Source of the DNA: Micavibrio sp. UBA5572
Lineage (GTDB): Bacteria; Pseudomonadota; Alphaproteobacteria; Micavibrionales; Micavibrionaceae
Direction: 5' to 3'
NCBI GenBank assembly: GCA_002425415.1
Contig: DIMG01000016.1
Span: 186,001 to 250,000 of the forward strand
Length of the DNA stretch: 64,000 nucleotides
Shown here: in pieces, positions 1-8,450 of the stretch
Position numbering within the stretch: the stretch's first letter is position 1
Layout of the letters: each line of letters opens with the position of its first letter
The notes under the pieces: generated by a model
What the model saw: the letters and a program-made list of their open reading frames with translations, nothing else
Database searches by the model: none
Told to the model about the DNA's origin: nothing
Position numbers and translations under genes: made by a program

Positions 1-1
1 G

Positions 2-211
2 GATCTTCCAACCAAGCCGGTTGTCGAAAAAGGGACGCAAGATCAAAACGGGTTTGGCATCGATTTGCTTAAGGCTTTGGGTGGAGCGAATGTTCCGAAA
101 TTCGGAATGGAGGATGCCGCTCCGCGTTTGGGGCGAAAACAGGCATCGCAGCAGCATGTGAATGCTCTGAATTTGATGGCGAATAAAAGTAAATCTTCAA
201 AGAAAAAATAG
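2..211 (+). CDS. C-terminal fragment of an unidentified protein
   Basis: An open frame runs from the window edge to a TAG at 209-211 and gives the last 69 residues of a protein. The tail is hydrophilic, with a glycine-containing stretch (LLKALGGANVPKFG) and a basic end (SKSSKKK). I do not recognise the family. It lies 8 nt before the AmgK-like kinase on the same strand, so the two are probably cotranscribed. The upstream part is outside the window, so no function is assigned. Confidence 0.6.
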   Translation, partial: DLPTKPVVEKGTQDQNGFGIDLLKALGGANVPKFGMEDAAPRLGRKQASQQHVNALNLMANKSKSSKKK

Positions 212-219
212 GGTCTGAA

Positions 220-1278
220 TTGCCTTTATCTGTTTATGATCGTGCCGAGTTCTTGAAAAACTTTGGGTGGGGGGATGCTTCTGGGACTCCTGTCGGGGAA
301 GATTGGTCACAACGAAAATATTTTCGTATTCAACAAGGTCAGCGTTCAGCTATCCTTGTTCATTCTGTGCCGGATAATGATCCGCGTGCGGTAATGGGGC
401 ATAAATTATGTGATTTTATCGACATTGGAAATTTTTTACGCGGTCTGGAGATGTCCGTTCCAGAAATTTATGCATCGGATTTAAGTCATGGTTTGATGTT
501 GATCGAAGACTTTGGAGATCAGGATTTTTCCAAATTGATTGCTTGCGGTGGAGAGCGTCAAGCCGATTTGTATAAATTGGCAACGAATGCTTTGATTCAT
601 CTTTATCGGCGCGCGACTTATGCGCCGATTGATCTTCCCAATTATTTTGATAGCCATATTCATACTGGACGGAGACGTGTTGTTGATTGGTATATGCCTG
701 CTGTTTTGAAACGTCAAAATCCTGACGGAGTACTTGAAGATTATTTGAATGTGTGGAAGGGAATTGAATCCCGTTTGCCTCCGGTTATTAAACGGTTTCA
801 GCATGGAGATTTTCATCCTGGCAATATTATTTATCTTCCTGATCGTATTAAATTTCGTCAGGTTGGTTTGATTGATTTTCAAGGCGGGATGATGGGGCCT
901 GCTCCTTATGACTTGGTTAATCTTTTGGAAGATGCCCGTCGGTTTGTTCCTGAAGACATTAAACGGGATTGTTTGGCTCATTTCATAGATAATTTGTCGA
1001 AGAGTGAAAAAGAGTCTTTTCTGGCGTGGTATCCGATTTTGGCTGCGCAATTCCATTTCCGTGTGATCGGGCAGGCTATCAAGCTGGCTCTTAAAAATGA
1101 TATTACACGGTTGATGGATTTGTTGCCTGTTTTGAGTGTGCATATTCAAAATGATCTGAAGCATCCTGTGTTGCAGCCCATGAAAGTATGGTTTGATGGG
1201 CAAGGGATTACCTTTTCTCAAGAAGAGCAGATTGATTTGAAGAAAGTCGCTGCTTTTATGCGACCTGATGCGTTTTGA
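220..1278 (+). CDS. AmgK-like aminoglycoside phosphotransferase-family kinase
   Basis: A 352-residue small-molecule kinase of the choline/aminoglycoside kinase fold (COG3178 type). The catalytic Brenner motif HGDFHPGN is at about residues 195-202 and the metal-binding IDFQ motif at about 218-221, followed by GPAPYDL, all typical of this family. Characterised relatives (AmgK) phosphorylate the anomeric carbon of N-acetylmuramate or N-acetylglucosamine during cell-wall recycling. The usual partner nucleotidyltransferase MurU is not adjacent here, so the substrate is inferred from family only. Translation must start at TTG 220, because the next in-frame ATG is near residue 60, inside the fold. 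A candidate terminator follows at 1298. Confidence 0.8.
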   Translation: MPLSVYDRAEFLKNFGWGDASGTPVGEDWSQRKYFRIQQGQRSAILVHSVPDNDPRAVMGHKLCDFIDIGNFLRGLEMSVPEIYASDLSHGLMLIEDFGDQDFSKLIACGGERQADLYKLATNALIHLYRRATYAPIDLPNYFDSHIHTGRRRVVDWYMPAVLKRQNPDGVLEDYLNVWKGIESRLPPVIKRFQHGDFHPGNIIYLPDRIKFRQVGLIDFQGGMMGPAPYDLVNLLEDARRFVPEDIKRDCLAHFIDNLSKSEKESFLAWYPILAAQFHFRVIGQAIKLALKNDITRLMDLLPVLSVHIQNDLKHPVLQPMKVWFDGQGITFSQEEQIDLKKVAAFMRPDAF

Positions 1279-1297
1279 TTTGTTGATCTTTCTCTGT

Positions 1298-1323
1298 TTG
1301 GTCTTGCGGCCAATGGTTTTTTT
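1298..1323 (+). terminator. Candidate Rho-independent terminator after the AmgK-like gene
   Basis: A 6-bp stem TTGGTC/GGCCAA (one G-U pair) with loop TTGC is followed after three bases by seven T residues. It lies 20 nt after the kinase stop and 42 nt before the aminotransferase start, so it could separate the two genes. The stem is short, so confidence is moderate. Confidence 0.45.
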
Positions 1324-1364
1324 CCTAATTTACTAGCAGTTTTCAAAGTTGAAAGGATTTTATC

Positions 1365-2591
1365 ATGTCATCCCTGATTGCTTCGCGCCTCAAACGTATT
1401 AAACCGTCTCCGACTATTGCCGTGACTACACGCGCTGCTGAATTAAAAGCTGCGGGTCAAGATGTTATCGGATTGGGTGCGGGTGAGCCGGATTTTAATA
1501 CGCCGGATTTTGTGATTGAAGCCGCACATGATGCCGCCAAAGCAGGGCAGACAAAATATACTGCTGTTGATGGAACACCTGCCTTGAAGGATGCAATTAT
1601 TGCCAAATTTAAACGCGACAATGGTCTGACATATACACGCGATCAGATTACCGTCGGGTCGGGTGGTAAGCAGGTTCTTTATAATGCCTTGATGGCGACG
1701 CTCAATGAAGGGGATGAAGTGATTATTCCTGCGCCTTATTGGGTGTCTTATCCCGATATGACGTTGTTGGCAGAAGGCACGCCGGTGATTGTCGAATGTT
1801 CGGAAGAGAATGGATTTAAACTTCAAGCCGCGCAGCTTGATGCTGCGATTACTCCCAAAACAAAATGGTTGATTTTGAATTCACCGAGTAACCCGACGGG
1901 GGCTGCTTATTCTTATGACGAGATGAAAGCTTTGACGGATGTTTTGCTTAAACATCCTCATGTTTATGTGATGTCGGATGATATTTATGAACATCTGATT
2001 TATGACGGCTTTAAATTTTGTACGCCTGCGCAAGTTGAACCGCAATTGTTTGATCGTGTTCTTACCTGTAATGGGGCATCCAAAGCCTATGCCATGACGG
2101 GGTGGCGGATCGGTTATGCGGCAGGGCCTAAAGAGATTATTAAAGCGATTGCCAAAATCCAGTCTCAAAGTACATCCAATCCATGTTCGATTTCTCAAGC
2201 TGCAACGGTTGCTGCGCTCAATGGCGATCAGTCTTTCCTTAAAGGTTGGTGCGATACATATAAAGCGCGGCGTGATATGGTTGTCGAGATGCTGAATGCA
2301 GCGGAAGGCATTTCATGCCAAGCTCCCGAAGGCGCGTTTTATGTTTATCCGTCTTGTGCCGGATGTATCGGTAAAACAACACCAGAAGGAAAAGACATCA
2401 AAACGGATGAAGATTTTGTGACCTATCTTCTTGAAACTGCTGGTGTTGCTGCGGTTCATGGGGAAGCGTTCGGGTTATCGCCTTACTTCCGAATTTCTTA
2501 TGCGACATCGACAGAGGCTTTGACTGAGGCTTGTGGCCGTATTCAAAAAGCTTGCGCTGCGCTTAAAGGAAGTGCTTCAGCAGCGGCTTGA
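1365..2591 (+). CDS. aspC: Aspartate aminotransferase (class I PLP-dependent)
   Basis: A 408-residue aminotransferase that interconverts aspartate/2-oxoglutarate and oxaloacetate/glutamate in the cytosol. The fold-type I markers are present: SNPTGAAYS in the middle and the PLP-binding SKAYAMTGWRIGY with Schiff-base Lys240, then RISYATS near the C-terminus carrying the substrate-carboxylate arginine. The ATG at 1365 has an AAAGGA ribosome site about 8 nt upstream. Length and motifs match the alphaproteobacterial AatA/AspC subfamily, some members of which also accept prephenate; that activity cannot be judged here. It converges with the patatin gene with a one-base gap and no visible terminator between them. 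Confidence 0.93.
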   Translation: MSSLIASRLKRIKPSPTIAVTTRAAELKAAGQDVIGLGAGEPDFNTPDFVIEAAHDAAKAGQTKYTAVDGTPALKDAIIAKFKRDNGLTYTRDQITVGSGGKQVLYNALMATLNEGDEVIIPAPYWVSYPDMTLLAEGTPVIVECSEENGFKLQAAQLDAAITPKTKWLILNSPSNPTGAAYSYDEMKALTDVLLKHPHVYVMSDDIYEHLIYDGFKFCTPAQVEPQLFDRVLTCNGASKAYAMTGWRIGYAAGPKEIIKAIAKIQSQSTSNPCSISQAATVAALNGDQSFLKGWCDTYKARRDMVVEMLNAAEGISCQAPEGAFYVYPSCAGCIGKTTPEGKDIKTDEDFVTYLLETAGVAAVHGEAFGLSPYFRISYATSTEALTEACGRIQKACAALKGSASAAA

Positions 2592-2592
2592 A

Positions 2593-3843
2593 TTATCCAA
2601 GACGTTGCGTCGTTGGGTGTGGTTGCTTCTTGAGTTCTATTGGCTGGAGGGTTTTCGAATTTTCTGTTGGTGGAAGCAATAAATTTCGAGCAACTTTTTG
2701 CCATGCGGATAATATTTCAAGGGCTGCAGTCGTTATTTGACGGGTAAAAATTTCTGAAAGGTATTCTGGTCTTTGTGGTTTATTCGAGTTGGAGAGGGAA
2801 GGACTAGGAAGATCACGTTCTTGGATATTGCGCAGGGTTGAAAAACGTGTGTCCGGTGTACTTGCCATTTGGTTGAGGGCTATTTCTCCCAAAAGGTCAC
2901 CGAGACGTGTAAAGGTTTCGCTGTTTTTTCTTATATATGCTTTTGTTGAATCGTGAATTCTTTGAAACTGTACTGATGATGTAATAATTGCTTCTGTTCT
3001 TGGTGAGTTTTGCTGGTTTGGTTCGAGAGCTTGTTCGAGATCAAATACGAAGTCCAAACCAAAAGACTCTCGTGCGAACTGGATATTTTGAGAATAGGTA
3101 TGATTTCCAATGGCCTTGGCAAGCGCAGCAGTCAAGGATTGGGCGATATGCCCGTAATTTTCCAATAAATGATGATTTTTTGGGTCTTGTAACAGGCGAA
3201 AATTTCCAACGTGGACGTAAAGACCTTGATGTTCGTTTGGGTGATTGCGTAGAAAACGAAGAACAGCAAAGGCGATAGAGTCTACGAAGGCCAAATCGAT
3301 TTGGCCATTATGGGGTTTCAAGACTGGGGGTAGGGCTGTGGTTGCGAGTGCAATATCCATTACAGGTGTTTCAGGATCTTCTAGGTATTCAGTTTGTCCT
3401 GTTCGCATGTTTATAAATTTTGCATAATGTTTGCAGGAATTTACGCCTGCGTCTATTTGGTGAGATGACGTGTGGATTGAGCCCATAAGATCTTTCAGTG
3501 TTGCACTGCCGATATAGGGTTTTAGTGCGTCTTCCAAGGGGGCTCGGTCGTTGTTATTTTTAATATAACCGGGTTTTCTGGGCAATGCTGAAGCTATTTC
3601 AGGGAAGCGTTCGCACAGTTGTCGGGCAGACATCATTGGTATCGATTTATCGTCGGGGTGGGGCAAGTATAGAGCTGTGGCAATTAAAAATCCGGCAGAT
3701 CCGGTAATAACTTCGGGGAAAAGCTGGAATGTGCGTAGGCCAGTATGTTCTTCAAAAAATGCCAGTTTTAATGCGGTGGCAAATGCTCGCGCTCCGCCAC
3801 CCGGGAAATGGGCGATTGTAAAGTGGGGCGTTTTTGGTTTCAT
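2593..3843 (-). CDS. Patatin-like phospholipase, divergent active site
   Basis: About 416 residues. The N-terminus carries the oxyanion-hole motif FPGGGARAF, then the nucleophile region reads ITGSAGF. The canonical GxSxG first glycine is therefore threonine, while the serine remains. The dyad aspartate region reads FVDSIAF instead of the usual DGG/DGA. Patatins hydrolyse acyl chains from phospho- or glycolipids by a Ser-Asp dyad; both residues survive here, but the flanking motif is degraded, so activity is uncertain. I chose ATG 3843; an upstream TTG at 3897 would add 18 residues but abuts its AAAGGA with no spacing. The next gene upstream is a paralogue with intact motifs, 87 nt away from this start. 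No signal peptide is visible. Confidence 0.8.
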   Translation of the reverse strand: MKPKTPHFTIAHFPGGGARAFATALKLAFFEEHTGLRTFQLFPEVITGSAGFLIATALYLPHPDDKSIPMMSARQLCERFPEIASALPRKPGYIKNNNDRAPLEDALKPYIGSATLKDLMGSIHTSSHQIDAGVNSCKHYAKFINMRTGQTEYLEDPETPVMDIALATTALPPVLKPHNGQIDLAFVDSIAFAVLRFLRNHPNEHQGLYVHVGNFRLLQDPKNHHLLENYGHIAQSLTAALAKAIGNHTYSQNIQFARESFGLDFVFDLEQALEPNQQNSPRTEAIITSSVQFQRIHDSTKAYIRKNSETFTRLGDLLGEIALNQMASTPDTRFSTLRNIQERDLPSPSLSNSNKPQRPEYLSEIFTRQITTAALEILSAWQKVARNLLLPPTENSKTLQPIELKKQPHPTTQRLG

Positions 3844-3930
3844 CGCATTCAATTGTTCTCGTCTTTTTATTATTATGGTTTCTTTTATATGCTCCAATCC
3901 TTTGTTCTGTCAAATTGTTGTGGGTGGGGT

Positions 3931-5196
3931 TTATTGGTTTTGATCTTTCAGGAAGGTTCTTTTGATTCTCTGTTTGAGGCTGGCTGTACCCGTCGGTATC
4001 TTGTGCATGGCATCATAGTTTTTGGTTAATAACTCGCAGACCTCGTTAAATGAGCTTCTGTTTTCTTCGAGTGTCATTTCAAAGAAGTTTTTGAGTCGGC
4101 GCAGATTTTCAGGAGAGGCATCATCAATATCTGTGTTGGGATATTCATGGGCATAAGGGCCGGAGACCAGAGATTTATTAAAGACGTGTAGATTTTTACC
4201 CATTTCGTTTCTGAATGAGTCCAGTAATGCTGTTTCGGAGGCGTAAAAGAAAATGTTAATCAGAGGCATGTCATTGCTCGGGTCTACCACGCCGAGTGAT
4301 CCGAAACGGTTCCAGTCTTCCTTGCGGTAGGAGCGGTTGAAGTAGCCTGTGCCTAACACAATGATGATGAGATCCCTGTCAGCAGGAATATGTTGCCTGA
4401 GGGCTCCCATATAGCTGATGCAAGGGTTATCGAAGATGCTGCCGTCAATGCCTGCAATGGTTTTTGTCGGGCTTGTTTCTGTTTCTTTCATTTGAAACGG
4501 GAAGCATGGGAAATAAGTCGGAGCAGCAGTGCTGGCCATGACGGCATCATAAATGTCGACAACCGGTGGCCGAGGCGGGTTGATGGCGGCTTCGAATTTG
4601 ATGTTTTTTAACCAGACGGCATGTCCGCCTTCATTCAAGAAAGTGTTGACGTTATGTACAGGAGACTTGGGCGTTTCACCTTGTTCTTGTGTTGGATGCA
4701 ATGCGTCGCCTTCAATATTGTAAACCGGAACAATCAGGCTTTTTAAGCTATCCGACAGTTTGCTTCGTCCGTATAAGGCGCGTAGTGACCTTCCCAGACT
4801 TGCTTGTTGATAATGGCCTTGTTTTAACAGGTTTCCCAATTGTTCAATACGCATGGTGCGGTTGTTGAAATCGTGGATCATACTACGGAAGGCACGAAAA
4901 GAGTCGCGCGGGAAAATGTGCAGGCCTTCACGTTCGTAAAATCTGACCATGTGACGGGCGCGGAATTTTGGTTTTTGCGGGTCGTGTGGATTTGGAATGT
5001 TTAACGCTGCGTTTAGAATCGATCCTGTCGATGGTCCCATAAACACATCCACCATGTCTGCCATATGAAGGCCAGTGGTTTCTTCGATTTTTTGCATGAA
5101 ATGGGCGGGTAATAATCCGCGCATTCCTCCTCCATAATTATACAGAGCTATGATTGGTTTTTTTGATGGGGCTGTGTTTTTTTCTGTTTTTTGCAT
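3931..5196 (-). CDS. Patatin-like phospholipase
   Basis: About 421 residues with a complete patatin active site: YNYGGGMRG (oxyanion hole) near residue 20, FMGPSTGS (GxSxG nucleophile elbow) near residue 55, and GIDGS (dyad aspartate in DGS) in the middle. The family removes fatty acids from membrane lipids; in host-associated bacteria, members can be secreted effectors, but nothing in this sequence shows export. The start was set at ATG 5196, which places the GGGxRG strand where the family expects it; a TTG at 5250 would add 18 residues that overlap a terminator hairpin region. It shares architecture and order with the downstream gene, so the pair arose by tandem duplication or joint acquisition. 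Confidence 0.85.
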   Translation of the reverse strand: MQKTEKNTAPSKKPIIALYNYGGGMRGLLPAHFMQKIEETTGLHMADMVDVFMGPSTGSILNAALNIPNPHDPQKPKFRARHMVRFYEREGLHIFPRDSFRAFRSMIHDFNNRTMRIEQLGNLLKQGHYQQASLGRSLRALYGRSKLSDSLKSLIVPVYNIEGDALHPTQEQGETPKSPVHNVNTFLNEGGHAVWLKNIKFEAAINPPRPPVVDIYDAVMASTAAPTYFPCFPFQMKETETSPTKTIAGIDGSIFDNPCISYMGALRQHIPADRDLIIIVLGTGYFNRSYRKEDWNRFGSLGVVDPSNDMPLINIFFYASETALLDSFRNEMGKNLHVFNKSLVSGPYAHEYPNTDIDDASPENLRRLKNFFEMTLEENRSSFNEVCELLTKNYDAMHKIPTGTASLKQRIKRTFLKDQNQ

Positions 5197-5248
5197 GGAT
5201 GTCCGGCTGGTGATTCGATGTTGCGACCATCCTAACCAAATTATGCGC

Positions 5249-5274
5249 AAAAAAAAACCGGGCTAATGCCCGGC
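5249..5274 (-). terminator. Rho-independent terminator
   Basis: Reading the minus strand, GC-only stem CCGGGC/GCCCGG with loop ATTA is followed directly by nine U residues. It ends either the candidate small RNA or read-through from lysR, whose stop codon is about 185 nt upstream. It also insulates the patatin pair from upstream transcription. Confidence 0.8.
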
Positions 5275-5337
5275 GAGTTGAACAGGGAGGTTTTACATCT
5301 AAAAAGATGTAAAGGAACCAAAGTGGTTCTGGGCGGA
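5249..5337 (-). ncRNA. Candidate small RNA with CCUCCC motif and terminator
   Basis: On the minus strand the gap between lysR and the patatin pair holds three hairpins in a row. The first is GAACC/GGTTC (5315-5329), the second a perfect 9-bp stem TTTACATCT/AGATGTAAA with a 4-nt loop (5292-5313), and the third CCGGGC/GCCCGG (5258-5273) followed by nine U residues (5249-5257). Between hairpins two and three lies an unpaired CCTCCCT (5284-5290), complementary to Shine-Dalgarno sequences. An ATTATATAAG -10-like box sits at about 5338-5347. Anti-SD CCUCC-containing sRNAs are common in alphaproteobacteria. No family is assigned; transcription is inferred. Confidence 0.5.
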
Positions 5338-5457
5338 CTTATATAATGAAGGGCTGAAAATGACTAACGCTGTGTTTGTATGGCTGTATTGTGAAATGCG
5401 CATATCAACTTTAAGGCGGTTGAATCTTTGATTTGTTTATTTATTTCAATCAATTGG

Positions 5458-6348
5458 TTACATCGGGTTTTTCTCTAAACTGGCAACGATGAAATCGCGG
5501 AAGGCTGTAATCCGTTTTGAATGGCGGCGTTCTTCCGGATAAACAAAATGGATATCGACTGATTCGGTTTTTATATCCGGTAAAATTTCCACAAGATCAG
5601 GGTGGATGCTTTTCATAAACTTTGGAAGAGCCGCAATTCCAAGACCGGATTGTACCGAGCTGGAAATTGTTGAGAGGGAGTTGATGAGAATCAGTTTTTT
5701 GTTTTTTTGCAGCGTGATGTCTGCTTTTTCTAACAACCAATTCGGATTTTTGTATGGAACAAGAGATTGGTCTGGATACGCAATCAGAGTGTGGTCTTTC
5801 AGGTCTTTTAAATTTTCCGGTGTACCGAAATCCTTCAAATAGGATTTGCTGGCAAAAATCGAAAACGGAAGTTTTCCGAGATTGCGTTGGATTAAATCCG
5901 ATTGTTCGGGTTTGTGTAAGCGGATTGCGGCATCGGCTTCGCGCATTCCCAGATTAAAAATACGGTCATCCAGAAGAAGCGTGAGATTTATTTCCGGATG
6001 AGATTTGTGGAATTGGGGAAGTTGAGGAGCCAGCCATGCCGAGGCCATAAATTCCGGCAAGGTTAATGTCAGAGGCCCTTCACCGGAGTCGCGTGCATCA
6101 CTGAGTTGTCCTTCGATCATGACCATTCTGCCAAAAATTTCGGACGTGGCTTTGTAGAGTAATTCTCCTTGTTCTGTGAGAATCAGGCCGCGTGCGTGGC
6201 GGTGAAAAAGGATCAAGCCTAAATCTTCTTCAAAAGAAGAAATATGTCTGGAAACTGCAGATTGGGACAGGTTCAATGTTGCTCCAGCGTGGGTAAAACT
6301 ACCAGCCTTTGCGACCATGTGAAAGATTCTGAGTTTATCCCAATCCAT
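5458..6348 (-). CDS. LysR-family transcriptional regulator linked to trxB
   Basis: A 296-residue LysR-type regulator. The first 60 residues form the winged helix-turn-helix (GSFTHAGATLNLSQSAVSRHI, then LFHRHARGLILTEQGE); the rest is the two-lobed effector-binding domain. The N-terminal sequence matches the LysR gene that in many alphaproteobacteria sits next to thioredoxin reductase. Here it starts 18 nt after the trxB stop on the same strand, so the two form an operon. The ligand is unknown; control of redox or lipid genes would be a guess. No terminator follows immediately; the next minus-strand terminator is at 5249. Confidence 0.9.
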   Translation of the reverse strand: MDWDKLRIFHMVAKAGSFTHAGATLNLSQSAVSRHISSFEEDLGLILFHRHARGLILTEQGELLYKATSEIFGRMVMIEGQLSDARDSGEGPLTLTLPEFMASAWLAPQLPQFHKSHPEINLTLLLDDRIFNLGMREADAAIRLHKPEQSDLIQRNLGKLPFSIFASKSYLKDFGTPENLKDLKDHTLIAYPDQSLVPYKNPNWLLEKADITLQKNKKLILINSLSTISSSVQSGLGIAALPKFMKSIHPDLVEILPDIKTESVDIHFVYPEERRHSKRITAFRDFIVASLEKNPM

Positions 6349-6366
6349 GTAAGAATTATTTTCCTT

Positions 6367-7353
6367 TTATTCTGCTGCAGTTTGTATATCGTGGTTTTGC
6401 GCCGCTAGGAAGCGGTCGGCTTCAAGAGCTGACATACATCCCATTCCTGCTGCAGTGACCGCTTGGCGATATGTTTTGTCTTTGACGTCGCCTGCTGCGA
6501 AGACACCTTCGACCGATGTGGCGGTTGAGTCCGGAGTCGTCAGGATATAGCCTTCTTTGTCCATATCGATTTTGCCTTTGAAGAGTTCAGTTGCAGGGTC
6601 GTGACCGATTGCAACGAAAACACCATCGACTTTAAAATCAGAGACAGTGCCGTTGGTTGTATCTTTTAATTTTAATCCGTTGACTCCGATGTCTCCACCT
6701 GTTGAGCCAGGTGGATTTCCTAAAATTTCTTCGATTGTTGCGTTCCAGATAACTGAGACTTTCGGATTTGAAAAGAGGCGGTCTTGTGCAATTTTTTCTG
6801 CACGCAAAGAATCTCGACGGTGAATGAGTGTCACTTTGCTGGCGAATTGTGACAGGAACAAGGCTTCTTCAACGGCGGAGTTTCCACCGCCGATGACAGC
6901 GACTTCCTTACCACGGTAAAAGAATCCGTCGCAAGTCGCACAGGCTGATACGCCAAATCCGCGATAGGCTTTTTCGGATTCAATTCCAAGCCATCTTGCT
7001 TTTGCTCCGGTGCAGATGATGATCGTTTGTGCCGTATAGGTTGATCCGGATTGTCCAGTGGCGGTGAATGGTCTTTTACTCAGGTCAATATCTTTAATCA
7101 TATCAGTGATTATGTTTGTTCCGACATGTTTGGCTTGGGCACACATTTGTTCCATCAGCCAAGGGCCTTGGATGGATTCGGCAAACCCCGGGTAGTTTTC
7201 TACATCGGTGGTGATGGTTAGTTGCCCTCCTTGTTCCATGCCGGTCACCAAAACAGGTTCCAGATTGGCGCGAGCGGCGTAAATTGCGGCAGTGTATCCG
7301 GCGGGGCCAGATCCGATAATAAGGACTTTTGTCGAGATATGTTCTTTTGTCAT
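6367..7353 (-). CDS. trxB: Thioredoxin reductase (NADPH)
   Basis: A 328-residue low-molecular-weight thioredoxin reductase, which passes electrons from NADPH through FAD and a disulfide to thioredoxin in the cytosol. The FAD-binding GSGPAGYTAAIYAARA is at residues 14-29, the redox-active CATC is at 138-141, the NADPH-binding GGGNSAVEEA is at 155-164, and the closing FAD motif GVFAAGDV is near the C-terminus. It starts at ATG 7353. It forms an operon with the downstream lysR and follows the ELM1-family gene after 40 nt on the same strand. Confidence 0.97.
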   Translation of the reverse strand: MTKEHISTKVLIIGSGPAGYTAAIYAARANLEPVLVTGMEQGGQLTITTDVENYPGFAESIQGPWLMEQMCAQAKHVGTNIITDMIKDIDLSKRPFTATGQSGSTYTAQTIIICTGAKARWLGIESEKAYRGFGVSACATCDGFFYRGKEVAVIGGGNSAVEEALFLSQFASKVTLIHRRDSLRAEKIAQDRLFSNPKVSVIWNATIEEILGNPPGSTGGDIGVNGLKLKDTTNGTVSDFKVDGVFVAIGHDPATELFKGKIDMDKEGYILTTPDSTATSVEGVFAAGDVKDKTYRQAVTAAGMGCMSALEADRFLAAQNHDIQTAAE

Positions 7354-7393
7354 GATTGTATTGATTTAATGTCACTTTTGCTTTTGGTAAAGC

Positions 7394-8371
7394 CTAAAGT
7401 GCAAAAAGCCCACTTTTTTGACGAATAGCCTGTGCAATCATGGCTGCGTCATTCAAAGGTTCATACGACCATGTTTCAAGGGTTCCCTGCCAATCGCGGA
7501 TGGCACCCATGGACTTCAGGTTTTCCAGAAGCATATTCTGGCGTTTTGAAAGTTGAACCAAAGCAATGTTGTAGACGGGTTTTCCGGTTGTTGCTGCTTC
7601 CGAGAGCATTGAGGTGCTGTCATTTGTCGCAATGATGATGTCTGCCCATGCCAGTAAACCCATGTAGGGGTTGGGGGAGTTGCCGTCCCAAAAAAAAGTG
7701 TTCGGAGATTCGAGCTCTTTTTTCAGAAATTGTGTTCCGGTTTCGCCTGTGCGTCTGGAGGTCGTGACCATCAGACTGGCTTGGTGGGTTAGAGGTTTTA
7801 GAATTTGTGTAATTCTTACGATGTCTTTTTCATGAACGGTATAGGTTTTTGTACTTCCGCCGATCAGGACGGCGATGCGCGGAGATTTCAGGTTTTCAAA
7901 GAAAGGCGCAAATTCTTCGCGGGCTTGCGATAATTTGGCGAGAGATATGCGATTGGGGGTTGCTTTGGTGACGATGACGTTGTCACCTCGTGTCGGGTCA
8001 TGTTCAGGTAAGGCTACCAGATTAAAATGATGGGTGGAAATTCTTGGGTCTTGAAGCTGGACAGTGAAAGTCTTTCCAAGGCTTTGTTTTTTGACAAATT
8101 TACTGGCGGCGATGCTTTTACGGCCAGATGCGATTAAAAGATCAGGCCAAGGGCCTTCTAATCGCGGGCAAAACGTCGCAGCGCATTCAATCCCTAACCA
8201 AGGGGATAGTGCAGCCCAGGGTTGGGTCAAACTTATCCTTTTGATTTCATGAGAAGTTTCCAAAGCTTCGGCTACGCCTAGACATTGATTCTCTGTTCCG
8301 GCTAACCCTTCGGTTATAACCCAGACAACTGGAGATTTTGTATTTTTATTATACTGAGGTGTGTGTGTCAT
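7394..8371 (-). CDS. ELM1-family (COG3660) protein, glycosyltransferase-like
   Basis: A 325-residue member of the family whose plant relatives are called mitochondrial fission protein ELM1. The family signatures are visible: WVITEGLAGTENQCLG at the N-terminus, LLIASGRKS, VLIGGSTKTY in the middle and IIATNDSTSMLSEAATTGKPVY near the end. The last resembles the nucleotide-sugar-binding segment of GT-B glycosyltransferases, so a glycan-related role is possible but unproven in bacteria. It starts at ATG 8371, diverges from the Lrp gene with 79 nt between them and precedes trxB on the same strand. Confidence 0.8.
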   Translation of the reverse strand: MTHTPQYNKNTKSPVVWVITEGLAGTENQCLGVAEALETSHEIKRISLTQPWAALSPWLGIECAATFCPRLEGPWPDLLIASGRKSIAASKFVKKQSLGKTFTVQLQDPRISTHHFNLVALPEHDPTRGDNVIVTKATPNRISLAKLSQAREEFAPFFENLKSPRIAVLIGGSTKTYTVHEKDIVRITQILKPLTHQASLMVTTSRRTGETGTQFLKKELESPNTFFWDGNSPNPYMGLLAWADIIIATNDSTSMLSEAATTGKPVYNIALVQLSKRQNMLLENLKSMGAIRDWQGTLETWSYEPLNDAAMIAQAIRQKSGLFAL

Positions 8372-8450
8372 TATGCGGCGTTGTAAAATTGTTTCATTTT
8401 ATTGAAAAATAAGTATATAAACACGCACCATAAAAAGAAAGAACCAAAAA

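Noticed and set aside
481..1221. A 246-codon minus-strand frame inside the AmgK-like gene
   Set aside because: Antisense to a well-supported kinase with conserved motifs; composition is Asn/Ile/Gln-rich and matches nothing.
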